In this document: one piece after another, positions 22,708 through 32,955 of the stretch
How the letters are laid out: every line of letters begins with the position of its first letter
Numbering within the stretch: the stretch's first letter is position 1
From: Ferrimonas balearica DSM 9799
GTDB lineage: Bacteria; Pseudomonadota; Gammaproteobacteria; Enterobacterales; Shewanellaceae
Assembly: GCF_000148645.1 (NCBI RefSeq)
Contig: NC_014541.1
Span: 3,371,139 to 3,435,138 of the forward strand
Length of the DNA: 64,000 nt
Direction of reading: 5' to 3'
Notes under the pieces: model-generated
Seen by the model: the letters and a program-made list of their open reading frames with translations, nothing else
What the model was told of the DNA's origin: nothing
Databases searched by the model: none
Made by a program: the position numbers and the translations under genes

Positions 22708-24195
22708 CTACTTTTCCGGCATTTCCGTGAAAGATTTCTCCGGGCTGTCATTTGTTACCACCTTGCTAACCCACTCATCCATCCGCTCAATCAGATAGGG
22801 GTAGAAGGGGTTCCATTTCTGACGCAGCAGTTCGTCGGAGGGGATCGCCAGCATCCCCCGTTCGCCCCGCACGGCGCGGCCCCCCAGGTGGATATGGCGC
22901 CGCTCCCGGTCGCGGTGTGGGCCCAGCAGGGGGTCGGCTTCCGGGATGGTCAGCGCCACGTGGGAGAGGGAGTGCACTTCACGGGGCCAGGCAATCCCCA
23001 GCGGCATCGCCTCGCCACTCTGGATCTCCCGTGCCTGCACCTCCGGTTGCCCCGGCCCGATGTTCTCCACAATGGTGGTTCTGAAGCGGGTCTGGCTGGC
23101 ATCCAGAAACAGGGTGTAGTCCTCAATGGGGTCCTGAGTCAGCAGGCGGAAATCCAGCCAGGTGCGGTTGATGTCAAACAGCACCAGCTCGTCCTCCGAT
23201 TTGCCCAAAGTAAGGTACAGGGATTCAAACAGGGCCTGGGTGTCCACCGTCTCATCGATCACTGAGTTGAAGGTCAGGACAGGAGGCATGGTGGCGATCT
23301 GCTCCGGCGAAAGCGTGCCAATCAGTGCCTGATTGGCCTGAATCAGTTGATACACCACATCCCCGGCGTTCACCGCAAAAGAGCCGTACTTAAAGGGGTG
23401 GTACTCCAGCGCCAGACTCTCCCAGGCCAGTTTCTCCAGCCCCAGCCATTGGCCAATCCGGTTCTGCCACCAGGCCCCCTGAGCGATAGGAGCCAGCCCC
23501 ATCGCCGGTGAGAGGAACACCATGGCATCGAACTGAGGCGCCTGTCCCTCCGCCAGCCTGGAGAGGGTGTGGTTCAGCCCCAGTGCCGCCCCGGTGGAGA
23601 AGCCCACCAACAACAACGGTTTATCCCCCACCTGCTGCGCCAGGTAATCCGATGCCAGCCGGGTGGCCGATTTCAGGTCCTGCCACTCCAGCGTGGTCAG
23701 CATGGAGGGCACGGTGCCGTGGCCGGGCAGGCGCAGCCCCACCACGTGAGCGCGGTCGGCAAAGTGTCGGGCCAGCGGGGCCATATAGTAGGGGGAGTCG
23801 GACATGCCGTGGATCAGCAGCACCCCGAATTCGGCATCGGGATTGGGCCACTCAAAGCTGCGGTTCCAGTTGCGGGGCCACAGAGCTGGGTCGGACAAGC
23901 TGTTGTGGAAATAGCGGTTAAAGGGCTCCAGCGGCAGGCCATCGGTGCGGCGATAGACCCGCTGCTCCAGCTCACTGAACAGCCTCTCCTCCCGCTGCAG
24001 GTAGTCGCTGAAGGTGGCGTCACCATTATCGGCGCGGTACTCCTGCTTAAGCACGGTGGTGTGCCACAGCGCCAGGTCCGGCTTGCTGTTGAGCCAGAAC
24101 ACGCCCAGCGCCAACGCGGCCACCACGGTGCCCAGACTGCCGTAGAACACCGCCAGCCCCAGATGTTTACTGACACCAATGACCTTTCTGCGCAC
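22708..24195 (-). CDS. Membrane-anchored alpha/beta hydrolase
   Basis: This 495-aa protein has an N-terminal transmembrane helix (about residues 12-33) and an alpha/beta hydrolase domain. The oxyanion strand VLLIHGMSDSPYYM is near 125-138, LRLPGHGT follows, and the nucleophile elbow reads GFSTG (Ser near 201). A late SLSHVALT segment may supply the catalytic His. The start is a GTG at 24195 with a GGGGAAG site upstream. The substrate is unknown; serine lipase/esterase or thioesterase activity is likely. It ends about 70 nt before the cytochrome regulatory site and may have its own promoter. Confidence 0.78.
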   Translation of the reverse strand: MRRKVIGVSKHLGLAVFYGSLGTVVAALALGVFWLNSKPDLALWHTTVLKQEYRADNGDATFSDYLQREERLFSELEQRVYRRTDGLPLEPFNRYFHNSLSDPALWPRNWNRSFEWPNPDAEFGVLLIHGMSDSPYYMAPLARHFADRAHVVGLRLPGHGTVPSMLTTLEWQDLKSATRLASDYLAQQVGDKPLLLVGFSTGAALGLNHTLSRLAEGQAPQFDAMVFLSPAMGLAPIAQGAWWQNRIGQWLGLEKLAWESLALEYHPFKYGSFAVNAGDVVYQLIQANQALIGTLSPEQIATMPPVLTFNSVIDETVDTQALFESLYLTLGKSEDELVLFDINRTWLDFRLLTQDPIEDYTLFLDASQTRFRTTIVENIGPGQPEVQAREIQSGEAMPLGIAWPREVHSLSHVALTIPEADPLLGPHRDRERRHIHLGGRAVRGERGMLAIPSDELLRQKWNPFYPYLIERMDEWVSKVVTNDSPEKSFTEMPEK

Positions 24196-24316
24196 CCGCT
24201 TCCCCGCCCTGAATCTTCCTGTGAATTCGCAGTTTAGCCTGAGCCGTACTCACCATTAAGGGTTTTTATGGTGGCCGGATCTGACACTGGCGTTTGCCCG
24301 GCAGCTCTGTTTAAAT

Positions 24317-24332
24317 AGACGTCTATACGGAT
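24317..24332. promoter_or_regulatory. Putative MetJ operator upstream of metH
   Basis: One perfect met box AGACGTCT (24317-24324) is followed immediately by a degenerate second box ATACGGAT. Tandem eight-base met boxes bind the MetJ-AdoMet repressor, so methionine control of metH is likely. Confidence 0.65.
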
Positions 24333-24377
24333 AAAAGGCCAAATCGTAGGGCCAGCAGCAAGTAAGGAAGTGGCGGT

Positions 24378-27300
24378 ATGTCAGATCAGCACGCACTCGA
24401 ACAGCAATTAGCGCAACGTATCCTGATCCTGGATGGCGCCATGGGCACCATGATCCAGGGTTATAAGCTGGACGAGGACGACTACCGTGGTGAACGCTTT
24501 GCCGACTGGCCGAGCCCCCTTAAGGGCAATAACGACCTGCTGTCGCTGACCCAGCCCGACATCATCCGCGCCATCCACACCGCCTACCTGGAGGCCGGTG
24601 CCGACATCATCGAAACCAACACCTTCAACAGCACCACCATCGCCATGGCAGATTACGACATGCAGTCGCTGTCGAAGGAGATCAATTTCGAGTCGGCCAG
24701 ACTGGCCCGCGCCGCCGCCGATGACGTGGCGGCCAAAACCGGCATCCCCCGTTATGTGGCCGGGGTGCTGGGGCCGACCAACCGCACCTGTTCCATCTCG
24801 CCGGATGTGAACGACCCGGGCTTCCGCAATGTCCACTTTGATGACTTGGTAGCGGCCTACACCGAATCCACCGAGGCGCTGCTGGATGGCGGCGCCGACC
24901 TGATTCTGGTGGAGACAGTGTTCGACACCCTCAACGCCAAGGCCGCCCTGTTCGCCATCGACAGCGTGTTTGAGGCCCGGGGCCAGCGCTGGCCGGTGAT
25001 GATCTCCGGCACCATTACCGACGCCTCCGGCCGCACCCTGACCGGCCAGACCACCGAGGCGTTCTACAACTCCCTGCGCCACATCAAGCCCATCGCCATC
25101 GGCCTCAACTGCGCCCTCGGGCCGAAAGAGCTGGTGCCCTACATCAGTGAGCTGAACCGCATCAGCGAGTGCGCGGTTTCCGCCCACCCCAATGCCGGCC
25201 TGCCCAACGAGATGGGCGGCTACGATGAAACCCCGGCCCAGATGGCGGCCATCATCGGCCAGTGGGCGGCGGACGGCTGGCTCAATATCGTCGGCGGCTG
25301 CTGCGGCACCACCCCGGAGCACATCCGCGCCATCGCCGAGGCGGTGCGCCCCCATGCGCCGCGCACCCCGCCGGCCCACCTGCTCAGCAACGACAACGTC
25401 TCCACCCGCCTGTCCGGACTGGAGCCGTGCAACTTCGACGCCGACGCGCTGTTTATCAACGTGGGTGAGCGCACCAACGTCACCGGTTCCGCCCGCTTTC
25501 TCCGCCTGATTAAGGAGAACGATTACGAAACCGCGCTCGAGGTGGCCCGCCAGCAGGTGGAGAACGGCGCCCAGATCATCGACATCAATATGGATGAGGG
25601 GATGCTGGACGCCGAGGCGGCGATGGTGAAGTTCCTAAATCTGATCGCCTCTGAGCCGGAGATCAGCAAGGTGCCGATCATGATCGACTCCTCCAAGTGG
25701 GAGGTGATCGAAGCAGGCCTGAAGTGCATCCAGGGCAAGGGGGTGGTGAACTCCATCTCCCTCAAGGAGGGCGAAGCCGCCTTCCTGCATCAGGCCAAGC
25801 TGATCCGCCGCTACGGCGCCGCTGCCGTGGTGATGGCCTTTGATGAAACCGGCCAGGCCGACACCTACCAGCGCAAGGTGGAGATCTGCACCCGCGCCTA
25901 TCAGGTGCTGACCGAGAAAGCCGGATTCGCGCCGGAAGACATCATCTTCGACCCCAACATCTTCGCCATCGCCACCGGCATCGAAGAGCACGACAACTAC
26001 GCGGTGGACTTTATCGAGGCGTGCCGCACCATCCGCGACACCCTGCCCCACGCCCGCCTCTCCGGCGGCGTCTCCAACGTGTCGTTCTCGTTCCGGGGCA
26101 ACAACCCGGTGCGGGAAGCGATCCACGCGGTGTTCCTCTATCACGCCATCCGCAACGGCCTCTCCATGGGCATCGTCAACGCCGGTCAGCTCGCCATCTA
26201 CGATGACATCCCCAAGCCGCTGTTGGAGCGGGTGGAGGACGTGGTGCTGAACCGCCGCAGCGACGGCACCGAGCGGCTGCTGGAGATCGCCGAAGAGTAC
26301 CGGGGCGATGGCCAGCAGGCGGAAGACCCCAAGGACGCCGAATGGCGCAGCTGGCCGGTCAACAAGCGGCTGGAGCACGCGCTGGTGAAGGGGATTACCG
26401 AATTTATCGACGAGGACACCGAGGCCGCGCGCCAGGCGGCCACCCGCCCGCTGGACGTGATTGAAGGGCCGTTGATGGACGGCATGAACGTGGTGGGTGA
26501 CCTGTTCGGCGCGGGCAAGATGTTCCTGCCCCAGGTGGTGAAATCCGCCCGGGTGATGAAAAAAGCCGTGGCCTACCTCAACCCCTACATCGAAGCGGAA
26601 AAGGTGGAGGGCCAGTCCAACGGCAAGGTGCTGATGGCCACCGTGAAAGGGGATGTGCACGACATCGGCAAAAACATCGTGGCGGTGGTGCTGCAGTGCA
26701 ACGGCTACGAGGTGATCGACCTCGGCGTGATGGTGCCGGTGGAGAAGATCATCGAGGTGGCCAAGGCGGAGAAGGTCGACGTGATTGGCATGTCCGGCCT
26801 GATCACCCCGTCGCTGGATGAGATGATCCACAACGTCAAAGAGTTTAAGAAAGCGGGGCTGACCTGCCCGGCCATCATCGGCGGCGCCACCACCTCCAAG
26901 ATCCACACCGCGGTGAAGATCTTCGAACACTACGAGCACGGCGCCATCTACGTGCCGGACGCCTCCCGTACCGTACCGGTGGTGGCCAAGCTGATTGGCC
27001 CGGAGCGCCACGCCTTTATCGAGCAGCACTACCGCGAGTACGCCGACCTGAAAGCCAAGCGGGAAGCCCAGGGTAACCGCAAAACCCTGATCCCGCTGGA
27101 ACAGGCCCGCGCCAACCGCAACCAGATCGACTGGGACAACTACACCCCGGCGGTGCCGAAACAACTTGGGGTGCAGGTGTTTAACGACTACCCGCTGACC
27201 GACCTGATCGACCGCATCGACTGGACCCCCTTCTTTCGCAGCTGGGGCCTGCACGGCAAATACCCGCAGATCTTCAAAAACCCCACCGTGGGCGCCGAAG

Positions 27301-28070
27301 CGCAGGAGCTGTACGACAACGCCCAGATCATGCTGAAGCAGATCATTGAGGGCAAGTGGCTGACCGCCGCCGCGGTGATTGGCCTGTTCCCCGCCAACAC
27401 CTGCGACAACCACGACGACGTTGCCCTCTACACCGATGAAAGCCGGAGTGAGGAGTTACTGCGCCTGCACATGCTGCGCCAGCAGATTGAGCGGGTGGAT
27501 AACGACAACTTTGCCCTGTCCGATTTTGTGGCACCGAAGGCCAGTGGCAAGGGCGACTATATGGGCGCCTTTGCGGTCACCGCCGGAATCGGCATTGAGG
27601 AACACGTCGAGCGCTTTGAGAAGGCCCACGACGACTACCACGCCATCATGATTAAGGCGCTGGCTGACCGCCTGGCGGAAGCCTTTGCCGAGCGGATGCA
27701 CGAGCGGGTGCGCAAGGAGTTCTGGGGCTACGCCGCCGATGAAAACCTCGATAACGAGGCGCTGATCCGGGAGAAGTACAAGGGCATCCGTCCCGCCCCC
27801 GGCTACCCGGCCTGCCCGGACCACACCGAGAAAGGGCTGCTGTGGCAGCTGCTGCAGCCGGAGCAGAACATCGGCCTGAAGATTACCGAGAACTTCGCCA
27901 TGTACCCCACTGCGGCGGTATCCGGCTGGTACTTCGCCCACCCGGAGTCCCGCTACTTTGGTGTCACCGACATCGACCGGGACCAGGTGGAAGATTACGC
28001 CCGGCGCATCGGCCTCAGCGTGGCGGAAACCGAGAAGTGGCTGTCGCCCATCCTCGGCTACAGCGCCTGA
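24378..28070 (+). CDS. metH: Cobalamin-dependent methionine synthase
   Basis: This 1230-aa cytoplasmic enzyme transfers a methyl group from 5-methyltetrahydrofolate to homocysteine through bound methylcobalamin. All four modules are present. The homocysteine domain (about residues 1-325) has zinc ligands in LNCALG and [10 protein letters not shown], matching E. coli Cys247 and Cys310-311. The pterin-binding domain is near 355-615. The cobalamin domain carries [10 protein letters not shown] (about 759-768), with the axial His as in E. coli His759. The AdoMet reactivation domain (about 925-1225) includes [12 protein letters not shown] and [10 protein letters not shown]. The length matches E. 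coli MetH (1227 aa). A MetJ-like box lies 53 nt upstream. Cobalamin supply genes btuB and cobO are 12-20 kb away. Confidence 0.97.
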   Translation: MSDQHALEQQLAQRILILDGAMGTMIQGYKLDEDDYRGERFADWPSPLKGNNDLLSLTQPDIIRAIHTAYLEAGADIIETNTFNSTTIAMADYDMQSLSKEINFESARLARAAADDVAAKTGIPRYVAGVLGPTNRTCSISPDVNDPGFRNVHFDDLVAAYTESTEALLDGGADLILVETVFDTLNAKAALFAIDSVFEARGQRWPVMISGTITDASGRTLTGQTTEAFYNSLRHIKPIAIGLNCALGPKELVPYISELNRISECAVSAHPNAGLPNEMGGYDETPAQMAAIIGQWAADGWLNIVGGCCGTTPEHIRAIAEAVRPHAPRTPPAHLLSNDNVSTRLSGLEPCNFDADALFINVGERTNVTGSARFLRLIKENDYETALEVARQQVENGAQIIDINMDEGMLDAEAAMVKFLNLIASEPEISKVPIMIDSSKWEVIEAGLKCIQGKGVVNSISLKEGEAAFLHQAKLIRRYGAAAVVMAFDETGQADTYQRKVEICTRAYQVLTEKAGFAPEDIIFDPNIFAIATGIEEHDNYAVDFIEACRTIRDTLPHARLSGGVSNVSFSFRGNNPVREAIHAVFLYHAIRNGLSMGIVNAGQLAIYDDIPKPLLERVEDVVLNRRSDGTERLLEIAEEYRGDGQQAEDPKDAEWRSWPVNKRLEHALVKGITEFIDEDTEAARQAATRPLDVIEGPLMDGMNVVGDLFGAGKMFLPQVVKSARVMKKAVAYLNPYIEAEKVEGQSNGKVLMATVKGDVHDIGKNIVAVVLQCNGYEVIDLGVMVPVEKIIEVAKAEKVDVIGMSGLITPSLDEMIHNVKEFKKAGLTCPAIIGGATTSKIHTAVKIFEHYEHGAIYVPDASRTVPVVAKLIGPERHAFIEQHYREYADLKAKREAQGNRKTLIPLEQARANRNQIDWDNYTPAVPKQLGVQVFNDYPLTDLIDRIDWTPFFRSWGLHGKYPQIFKNPTVGAEAQELYDNAQIMLKQIIEGKWLTAAAVIGLFPANTCDNHDDVALYTDESRSEELLRLHMLRQQIERVDNDNFALSDFVAPKASGKGDYMGAFAVTAGIGIEEHVERFEKAHDDYHAIMIKALADRLAEAFAERMHERVRKEFWGYAADENLDNEALIREKYKGIRPAPGYPACPDHTEKGLLWQLLQPEQNIGLKITENFAMYPTAAVSGWYFAHPESRYFGVTDIDRDQVEDYARRIGLSVAETEKWLSPILGYSA

Positions 28071-28106
28071 GTTCGGGCCTGAGCCTGAACATCAGGCATC
28101 AACGCA

Positions 28107-28139
28107 AAACGGTCTCCGCAGGGAGACCGTTCTTGTTTG
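28107..28139 (+). terminator. Rho-independent terminator after metH
   Basis: The perfect stem AACGGTCTCC / GGAGACCGTT with a GCAG loop, then TCTTGTTT, ends the metH transcript. Confidence 0.85.
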
Positions 28140-28198
28140 GGTTCGGCCACCCCGAAGGCGACATGAGCAAACGACGAGCGCACGTCCCCCTCCGCTTG

Positions 28199-28271
28199 GT
28201 AGCGTGGGTTTCCAACCCACGGAAATGCCGCTTCGGATTGCAGACGGCCTGTGGGCTATGAGCCCACGCGA
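28199..28271. repeat. REP-like palindrome pair
   Basis: GTAG plus CGTGGGT-TTCCA-ACCCACG (28199-28221) is followed by an inverted GTGGGC-TATGA-GCCCACGC hairpin (28249-28271) ending CGAC rather than CTAC. It is a diverged copy of the unit arrayed at 12.53 kb. The region 28140-28345 holds nothing else. Confidence 0.7.
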
Positions 28272-28345
28272 CAAGAACACCCGACAAGAACATGCGATAT
28301 GCGATTACACGCCGCACTGCGGCTGGCTCACACCGTCAGCAAACC

Positions 28346-28375
28346 CAAAAAAAACCGGCCATGGGGAGGCCGGTG
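28346..28375 (-). terminator. Rho-independent terminator of the long leftward operon
   Basis: On the minus strand the stem ACCGGCC / GGCCGGT is followed by eight T, 35 nt downstream of the ligase stop. It marks the end of the transporter-ligase operon. Confidence 0.85.
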
Positions 28376-28408
28376 AAACCGTTTGGGAAGGGCCCAATCG
28401 GGAGAGAT

Positions 28409-29638
28409 TCAGGGGGTGGGGCGGGTGTCCTCAATCACCACGCCATCGCGGGGCAGTTCACCGGGGGTCACCCAGCGGGCGCTGACGCCGATGCGCAGCA
28501 ACGCCCTCGCCTGCTCCTCCACCGCTGCCACCCCGACTGAGGGGGTCAGTTCCGGTTCGCACAGCAGTTCCAGAGTGTCCTGGCCGTCGTGCTGACGCAC
28601 CACGGCACGCACCCGCGCCAGTCCATCGATGCGACTGCGCAGTTGTTCCAGCTGGCCGGGGTGAACAAACAGCCCCTTCACCTTGGTGGACTGGTCTACC
28701 CGGCCCTGCCAGCCGCGGATGCGGGTCTGGGTGCGACCGCAGGGGCTGAGCTCCGCCAGTACCGAGGAGAGGTCGCCGGTGGCGAAGCGGATCAGCGGGT
28801 AGTCGCGGTTCAGGCTGGTCACCACCACTTCGCCAATCTCACCGGGTTCCACCGGGGTCCCGGTGCCGGGCCGGACAATCTCCAGCAGCAGGTCTTCATC
28901 GACGATAAGCCCCTGGTCGGGCACGGTTTCGTAGGCGATCAGCCCCACATCGGCGGTGGCATAGGCCTGCCGGACGGTGATGCCCGCCGCCTCAAACCGG
29001 GCCCGCAGCGCGGCGGGCAGCGCTTCGCCAGTCACCAGTGCCACCGAGAACGACAGGCTCTGGCCGCGCTCTTCGGCCTTGTCCAACAGGATGGCCAGAA
29101 ACGAGGGGGTGCCGCAGTAGCCCTGGGGTTGCAGCCGGGCGTTAAGCTCCAGTTGCAGGTCGGTCTGGCCGGGGCCGGCCGGCACCACGGTGCAGCCACA
29201 GGCCCGGGCGCCGGAGTCGAGAATAAAACCGCCCGGTGACAGGTGGTAGGAGAGACAGTTCTGCACCACCATGCCGGGACGGAACCCGGCGGCGTAGAAC
29301 GCCCGCCCCATGCGCCACCAGTCACTCTGGCAGCACTCCGGCTCGCAGATGGGGCCGGGGGAGAGAAACAACCGGTCCAGCCGGGCCGGTTCTGCCGCCA
29401 CGCCCCCCAGCGGGGCCGAGGCGGATTGCAGCTGACCCAGCTCCGACTTGCGCAGCAGCGGCAGCGCCGACAGGGCAGTGCGGGAGTCGAGCCCGGCGCT
29501 GTCCACCGCCGCCAGGCTGCGGGCGTAGTGCGGGCTGTGGCGGCGGGCGTAATCCACCAGCGCCTGTACTCCCTCCAGCAGCTGGGTTTCCCGGCGGGCC
29601 GGGTCCTGCTGCTCACGGGGCTCAAAGTAATCGTGCAT
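28409..29638 (-). CDS. PaaK-like aryl/acyl-CoA ligase (AMP-forming)
   Basis: This 409-aa protein resembles phenylacetate-CoA ligase: PaaK-family spacing with ALVDYARRHSPHYARSL at the N-terminus, YCGTPSFLAILL near 173-184, a VRQAYATADVG motif near 226-236, GEIGEVVVTSLNRDYPLIRFATGDL near 263-287, and a C-terminal lid with VKGLFVHPGQLEQL. It would activate a carboxylic acid with ATP and CoA. It is the last gene of the operon, next to LivF-type ATPase. The phosphate loop region is weak (LFLSPGPICEPECCQ replaces the usual SSGTTG), so substrate and activity may differ from true PaaK. Confidence 0.75.
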   Translation of the reverse strand: MHDYFEPREQQDPARRETQLLEGVQALVDYARRHSPHYARSLAAVDSAGLDSRTALSALPLLRKSELGQLQSASAPLGGVAAEPARLDRLFLSPGPICEPECCQSDWWRMGRAFYAAGFRPGMVVQNCLSYHLSPGGFILDSGARACGCTVVPAGPGQTDLQLELNARLQPQGYCGTPSFLAILLDKAEERGQSLSFSVALVTGEALPAALRARFEAAGITVRQAYATADVGLIAYETVPDQGLIVDEDLLLEIVRPGTGTPVEPGEIGEVVVTSLNRDYPLIRFATGDLSSVLAELSPCGRTQTRIRGWQGRVDQSTKVKGLFVHPGQLEQLRSRIDGLARVRAVVRQHDGQDTLELLCEPELTPSVGVAAVEEQARALLRIGVSARWVTPGELPRDGVVIEDTRPTP

Positions 29639-29647
29639 GACGCCCCC

Positions 29648-30469
29648 TTACAACCAGCGCTTACGGCGCTTGTAGGATTTGAGGTTCTTAAAGCTCTTGC
29701 GCTCTTCGTTGCCACCGCCGAGGTAGAACTCCTTCACATCCTCGTTGGCCAGCAGCTCATCGCGGGTGCCGTCCAGCACGATCTTGCCGGACTCCATGAT
29801 GTAGCCGTAATCCGCCACCTTAAGGGCGTAATTGGCGTTCTGCTCCACCAGCAGCATGGTGATGCCCTGCTCCCGATTGATCTGCTCGATGATGCCAAAC
29901 ACCTCTTTCACCAGCAGCGGCGACAGCCCCATGGAGGGCTCGTCCAGCAGGATCATCTGGGGCCGTGCCATCAGCGCCCGGCCAATGGCCAGCATCTGCT
30001 GCTCACCGCCGGACAGGTAGCCCGCCAGCCCGGTGCGCTCCCGCAGGCGCGGGAAGTAATCCAGCACCATCTCGATGTCGGCGGCCACCTCGCTGTCGCG
30101 ACGGGTGTACGCCCCCAGCTTGAGGTTTTCGATCACCGTCATGTCCTCGACGATGCGGCGCCCCTCCATCACCTGAAACAGGCCATTGCGGACAATCCGC
30201 TCCGGTGAGGCGGTGTCGATGCGCTCCCCCACAAAGTGGATGTCGCCCCGGGTGACCTCACCATCTTCCGTTTTCAGCAGGCCGGAAATCGCTTTAAGGG
30301 TGGTGGACTTGCCAGCGCCATTGGGCCCCAGCAGCGTGACGATCTGGCCCTTGGGGACATCGATGCTGACCCCGCGCAACACCTGGATTACGTCGTCATA
30401 CACCACTTCGATGTTGTTGATGGCCAGAAGCGTTTGGGTCTCCTGCGCCAGTGCGGCTGACTGTGTCAT
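29648..30469 (-). CDS. livF: Branched-chain-type ABC transporter ATPase, LivF family
   Basis: This 273-aa ATPase energises import by the HAAT-family transporter encoded in the same operon. Walker A is GPNGAGKST (about residues 48-56), the signature is LSGGEQQMLAIGRALM, and Walker B is MILLDEPSMGLSP, followed by the LivF-type VEQNANYAL switch. The C-terminal tail is basic (KNLKSYKRRKRWL), longer than usual for LivF. It lies 63 nt after the binding-protein gene, with a stable hairpin between, and 9 nt before the ligase gene. Family assignment is firm; substrate is not. Confidence 0.9.
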   Translation of the reverse strand: MTQSAALAQETQTLLAINNIEVVYDDVIQVLRGVSIDVPKGQIVTLLGPNGAGKSTTLKAISGLLKTEDGEVTRGDIHFVGERIDTASPERIVRNGLFQVMEGRRIVEDMTVIENLKLGAYTRRDSEVAADIEMVLDYFPRLRERTGLAGYLSGGEQQMLAIGRALMARPQMILLDEPSMGLSPLLVKEVFGIIEQINREQGITMLLVEQNANYALKVADYGYIMESGKIVLDGTRDELLANEDVKEFYLGGGNEERKSFKNLKSYKRRKRWL

Positions 30470-30491
30470 TGGCTCTCCTTATCCCATGGCT

Positions 30492-30512
30492 GGGGCCGGA
30501 CTGGCCGGCCCC
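30492..30512 (-). terminator. Intercistronic hairpin after the binding-protein gene
   Basis: A perfect 8-bp stem GGGGCCGG / CCGGCCCC with a 5-nt loop lies between the binding protein and livF genes. It has no T-tract, so it is more likely an mRNA-stabilising hairpin or partial attenuator than a full terminator. Confidence 0.5.
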
Positions 30513-30532
30513 CTGCTGCATCATTTCCGGCT

Positions 30533-31771
30533 TCAGAAACCGAGCCAGTCGGCGCGGCGTTCGAGGGTCATCTGGCTGACCGGCTCTATCAGGATGTCGC
30601 CGCCGTTGTAGTTGCCTTTGTAGATGTTGACCTGGCTGACGCCACGGTGATCATCCGCCGCCCAGGTGGCGGGCAGGCACACCCCTTCCAGTCCGGCCGG
30701 CACCCAATCCTTGCGGGCGTACATGCCCGCTTTGATGTTCTCGCCGGTGATGCCGCCGTTGGCCTTGGCCCACTCCATCGCTTCCTTCATGTAGTAGACC
30801 GAGCAGACCCCACGGATGTAGTGGTGGGGACGGCGCTGCTCACCGCTGGGGTCGGAAACGCGGGAGACCGCTTTCACCAGGCTCATGCCCGGCGCCGGGT
30901 CATCCCAGAACGGGGTCATGGTGGGGAAGATGTAGTCCTTGATGCCATCACCGGCGGCTTCAAACACCTGGCGGTCGCCGCCCCAGATGTTGGCCATGAA
31001 TTGAATCTCGGTGCCCACGGTATTACAGGACTTCACCAGCGACAGGACCGAGCTGCCCAGATTGCCGATGTAGCCATAGTCGGTACCGGAGCTTTTCAGG
31101 CTGAGGCACTGGGCCTTGAAGTCACCGGGTTTCATCGAGATCACCACCGGCGGCATCACCTCAAAGCCCAGCTCTTCGGCGTACTCGGCACAGGCGGCCT
31201 TGGGCGCATTGGGGTACGGGTGGTTGGCACCGATGTGGGTGAACTTGGGCTTACCCTCGCCGCCCTTGGCCTTCCAGTCTTCAGCGGCCCACTGCACCAG
31301 CCCACGGCAGGTGTCGGAGTAGGAGGCGCCGTAGAAGAAGTTGTAGGGCGCGGGTTTCTTGGTTTTCGGGTTCAGCCCCTGCGGGTCGGTCAGGTGCGCC
31401 GAGTAGGAGGCGGAGAACACCGGCAGTTGGTCCTTGGCGGCGAAGGCGATCAGCGCTTCGGTGTCGGCCGTACCCCAACCCTGCATCGCCACCATCTCTT
31501 TGCGGGCCACCCACTTTTTGTAGGAGGCGATGGCCTGCGGCACCTTGTAGGCGTAGTCGATGGTTTCAAACTCCAGCCGGGTGCCACTGATGCCCCCGTT
31601 CTGGTTGATGTAGGCCATGGCATCCCGCACGCCATCGGCGTACTGCTTGCCGACAAACGCGGTGGGGCCGGACATGTCCGCCAGGTGTCCCACAAATACC
31701 GCATCTTCTGCCTGGGCGGGTACGCTCAGCAGAGCGCTGGCCGCAATCATCCATGCTTTTTTCATCGTCAT
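30533..31771 (-). CDS. Periplasmic substrate-binding protein of the branched-chain-type ABC transporter
   Basis: This 412-aa periplasmic protein captures the substrate. It has a signal peptide (MTMKKAWMIAASALLSVPAQA) and a type-I periplasmic binding fold: VGHLADMSGPTAFVGKQYADGVRDAMAYINQNGG at the start of the mature part, followed by GTRLEFETIDYAYKVPQAIASYKKW. It is closer to the amide/urea/aromatic-binding clade than to LivJ, since the first-lobe YANP region is diverged. AAAGGG precedes the ATG at 31771; the ATG two codons later is equally possible. Placement next to LivFGHM and two CoA ligases points to a carboxylic acid or aromatic ligand. Confidence 0.85.
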   Translation of the reverse strand: MTMKKAWMIAASALLSVPAQAEDAVFVGHLADMSGPTAFVGKQYADGVRDAMAYINQNGGISGTRLEFETIDYAYKVPQAIASYKKWVARKEMVAMQGWGTADTEALIAFAAKDQLPVFSASYSAHLTDPQGLNPKTKKPAPYNFFYGASYSDTCRGLVQWAAEDWKAKGGEGKPKFTHIGANHPYPNAPKAACAEYAEELGFEVMPPVVISMKPGDFKAQCLSLKSSGTDYGYIGNLGSSVLSLVKSCNTVGTEIQFMANIWGGDRQVFEAAGDGIKDYIFPTMTPFWDDPAPGMSLVKAVSRVSDPSGEQRRPHHYIRGVCSVYYMKEAMEWAKANGGITGENIKAGMYARKDWVPAGLEGVCLPATWAADDHRGVSQVNIYKGNYNGGDILIEPVSQMTLERRADWLGF

Positions 31772-31814
31772 TATCCCTTTGCTGATGGGGCACGGTGGCC
31801 CCGGATTGTTCAGG

Positions 31815-31835
31815 CCGGGATGACGCGCATCCCGG
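31815..31835 (-). other. Intercistronic hairpin before the binding-protein gene
   Basis: The perfect stem CCGGGATG / CATCCCGG with a 5-nt loop lies between the LivM-type gene and the binding-protein gene. Together with the hairpin at 30492-30512 it brackets the binding-protein cistron, as expected for a stabilised, over-expressed mRNA segment. Confidence 0.45.
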
Positions 31836-31848
31836 GTGCGGTGCCGCC

Positions 31849-32922
31849 TCAGTAGGCGAACGGGTAACACTTCCAGTAGTTCTTAATCTGCTGCCAACGG
31901 TGCGCCAGTCCCTGCGGTTCGAAGATCAGGAACAGGATGATCACCAGGCCAATCGCCATCTCCTTGAGGTAGGCCAGACCGTCCACCACCTGCGGGATGT
32001 TGCCCCACTCGGTCTGCTTCATCAGGCCAACGCCGCCCTCCAGCACCTCCGGCAGCAGCACCATAAAGACGCAGCCCATCAGGGTGCCTTTCACGGAGCC
32101 GAGGCCACCGATGATCACCATCGCCAGGAACTGCACCGACATCAGGATGGTGAAGCCCTCAGCGGAGACGTAGCCGAGATAGTGGGCGTACAGCGCGCCA
32201 CCGATGCCGGCGTAGAAGGAGGAGATGCCAAACGACAGCAGTCGGTATTTGTTGAGCTTGACCCCCATGATCTCGGCGGAGAGGTAGTGGTCACGCACCG
32301 CCACAAAGGCCCGGCCATCGCGGCTGCGCATCAGGTTGCTGCCCCACAGGTACATGAACACCAGGGCAAACAGGGCGATAAAGTAGAAGGACTCGTCGGT
32401 ATCGAAGGCGAAACCGAACAGGCTGACCGGCTCCGCCATCGAGCCGGCACTGCCGCCGGAGAACCACTCTGCGCGGGCAAAAAAGTCCTCAATGATGAAC
32501 TGCGCCGCCAGGGTGGCGATGGCCAGGTAGAGCCCCTTAATCCGGGCCGCCGGCATGCCGAACATCATCCCCACCCCCATGGTGAGGAAGCCCGCCAGCG
32601 GGATACAGAACACCACCGGGATGTTGAACTGTGTGTTCATCCACGCCGAGGCAAAGGCGCCAAAGCCGAAGAAGGCACCGTGGCCCAGCGAGATCTGGCC
32701 GGTAAAACCCACCAGGATATTGAGGCCCAGGGCCGCAATGCCGAGGTAGCTGATTTGGATAAACAGGGTCAGGTAGTAGGCATCCAGCACCCAGGGCGCA
32801 CTGCAGGCCAGGGCGATAAACGCCACCGCCAGGGCCCGGATGGTGCCGGTTTCAAAAATGGTGTTGTCCTGCTTGTAGCTGGTACGGAAATCCCCGCACG
32901 GGCGCATCGCCAGGCTCGACAT
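31849..32922 (-). CDS. livM: Branched-chain-type ABC transporter permease, LivM family
   Basis: This 357-aa inner-membrane permease has about nine helices and the LivM pattern LGLNILVGFTGQISLGHGAFFGFGAF (about residues 64-89), with the conserved GLYLAIATLA and RDHYLSAEIMGVKLNKYRLLSFGISSFYAGIGGALYA coupling-helix region. The N-terminal 30 residues are longer than in E. coli LivM-core proteins. It pairs with the LivH-type permease encoded just upstream. The operon-internal gap to the next gene is about 77 nt and contains a hairpin. Confidence 0.9.
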   Translation of the reverse strand: MSSLAMRPCGDFRTSYKQDNTIFETGTIRALAVAFIALACSAPWVLDAYYLTLFIQISYLGIAALGLNILVGFTGQISLGHGAFFGFGAFASAWMNTQFNIPVVFCIPLAGFLTMGVGMMFGMPAARIKGLYLAIATLAAQFIIEDFFARAEWFSGGSAGSMAEPVSLFGFAFDTDESFYFIALFALVFMYLWGSNLMRSRDGRAFVAVRDHYLSAEIMGVKLNKYRLLSFGISSFYAGIGGALYAHYLGYVSAEGFTILMSVQFLAMVIIGGLGSVKGTLMGCVFMVLLPEVLEGGVGLMKQTEWGNIPQVVDGLAYLKEMAIGLVIILFLIFEPQGLAHRWQQIKNYWKCYPFAY

Positions 32923-32955
32923 AACGCTCTCCTTATCACTTGTTGTGAATGTCGA

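Noticed and set aside
25635-27413. Leftward open frame of 592 codons inside metH
   Set aside because: MetH is unmistakable on the other strand and the frame has no start signal or homology.
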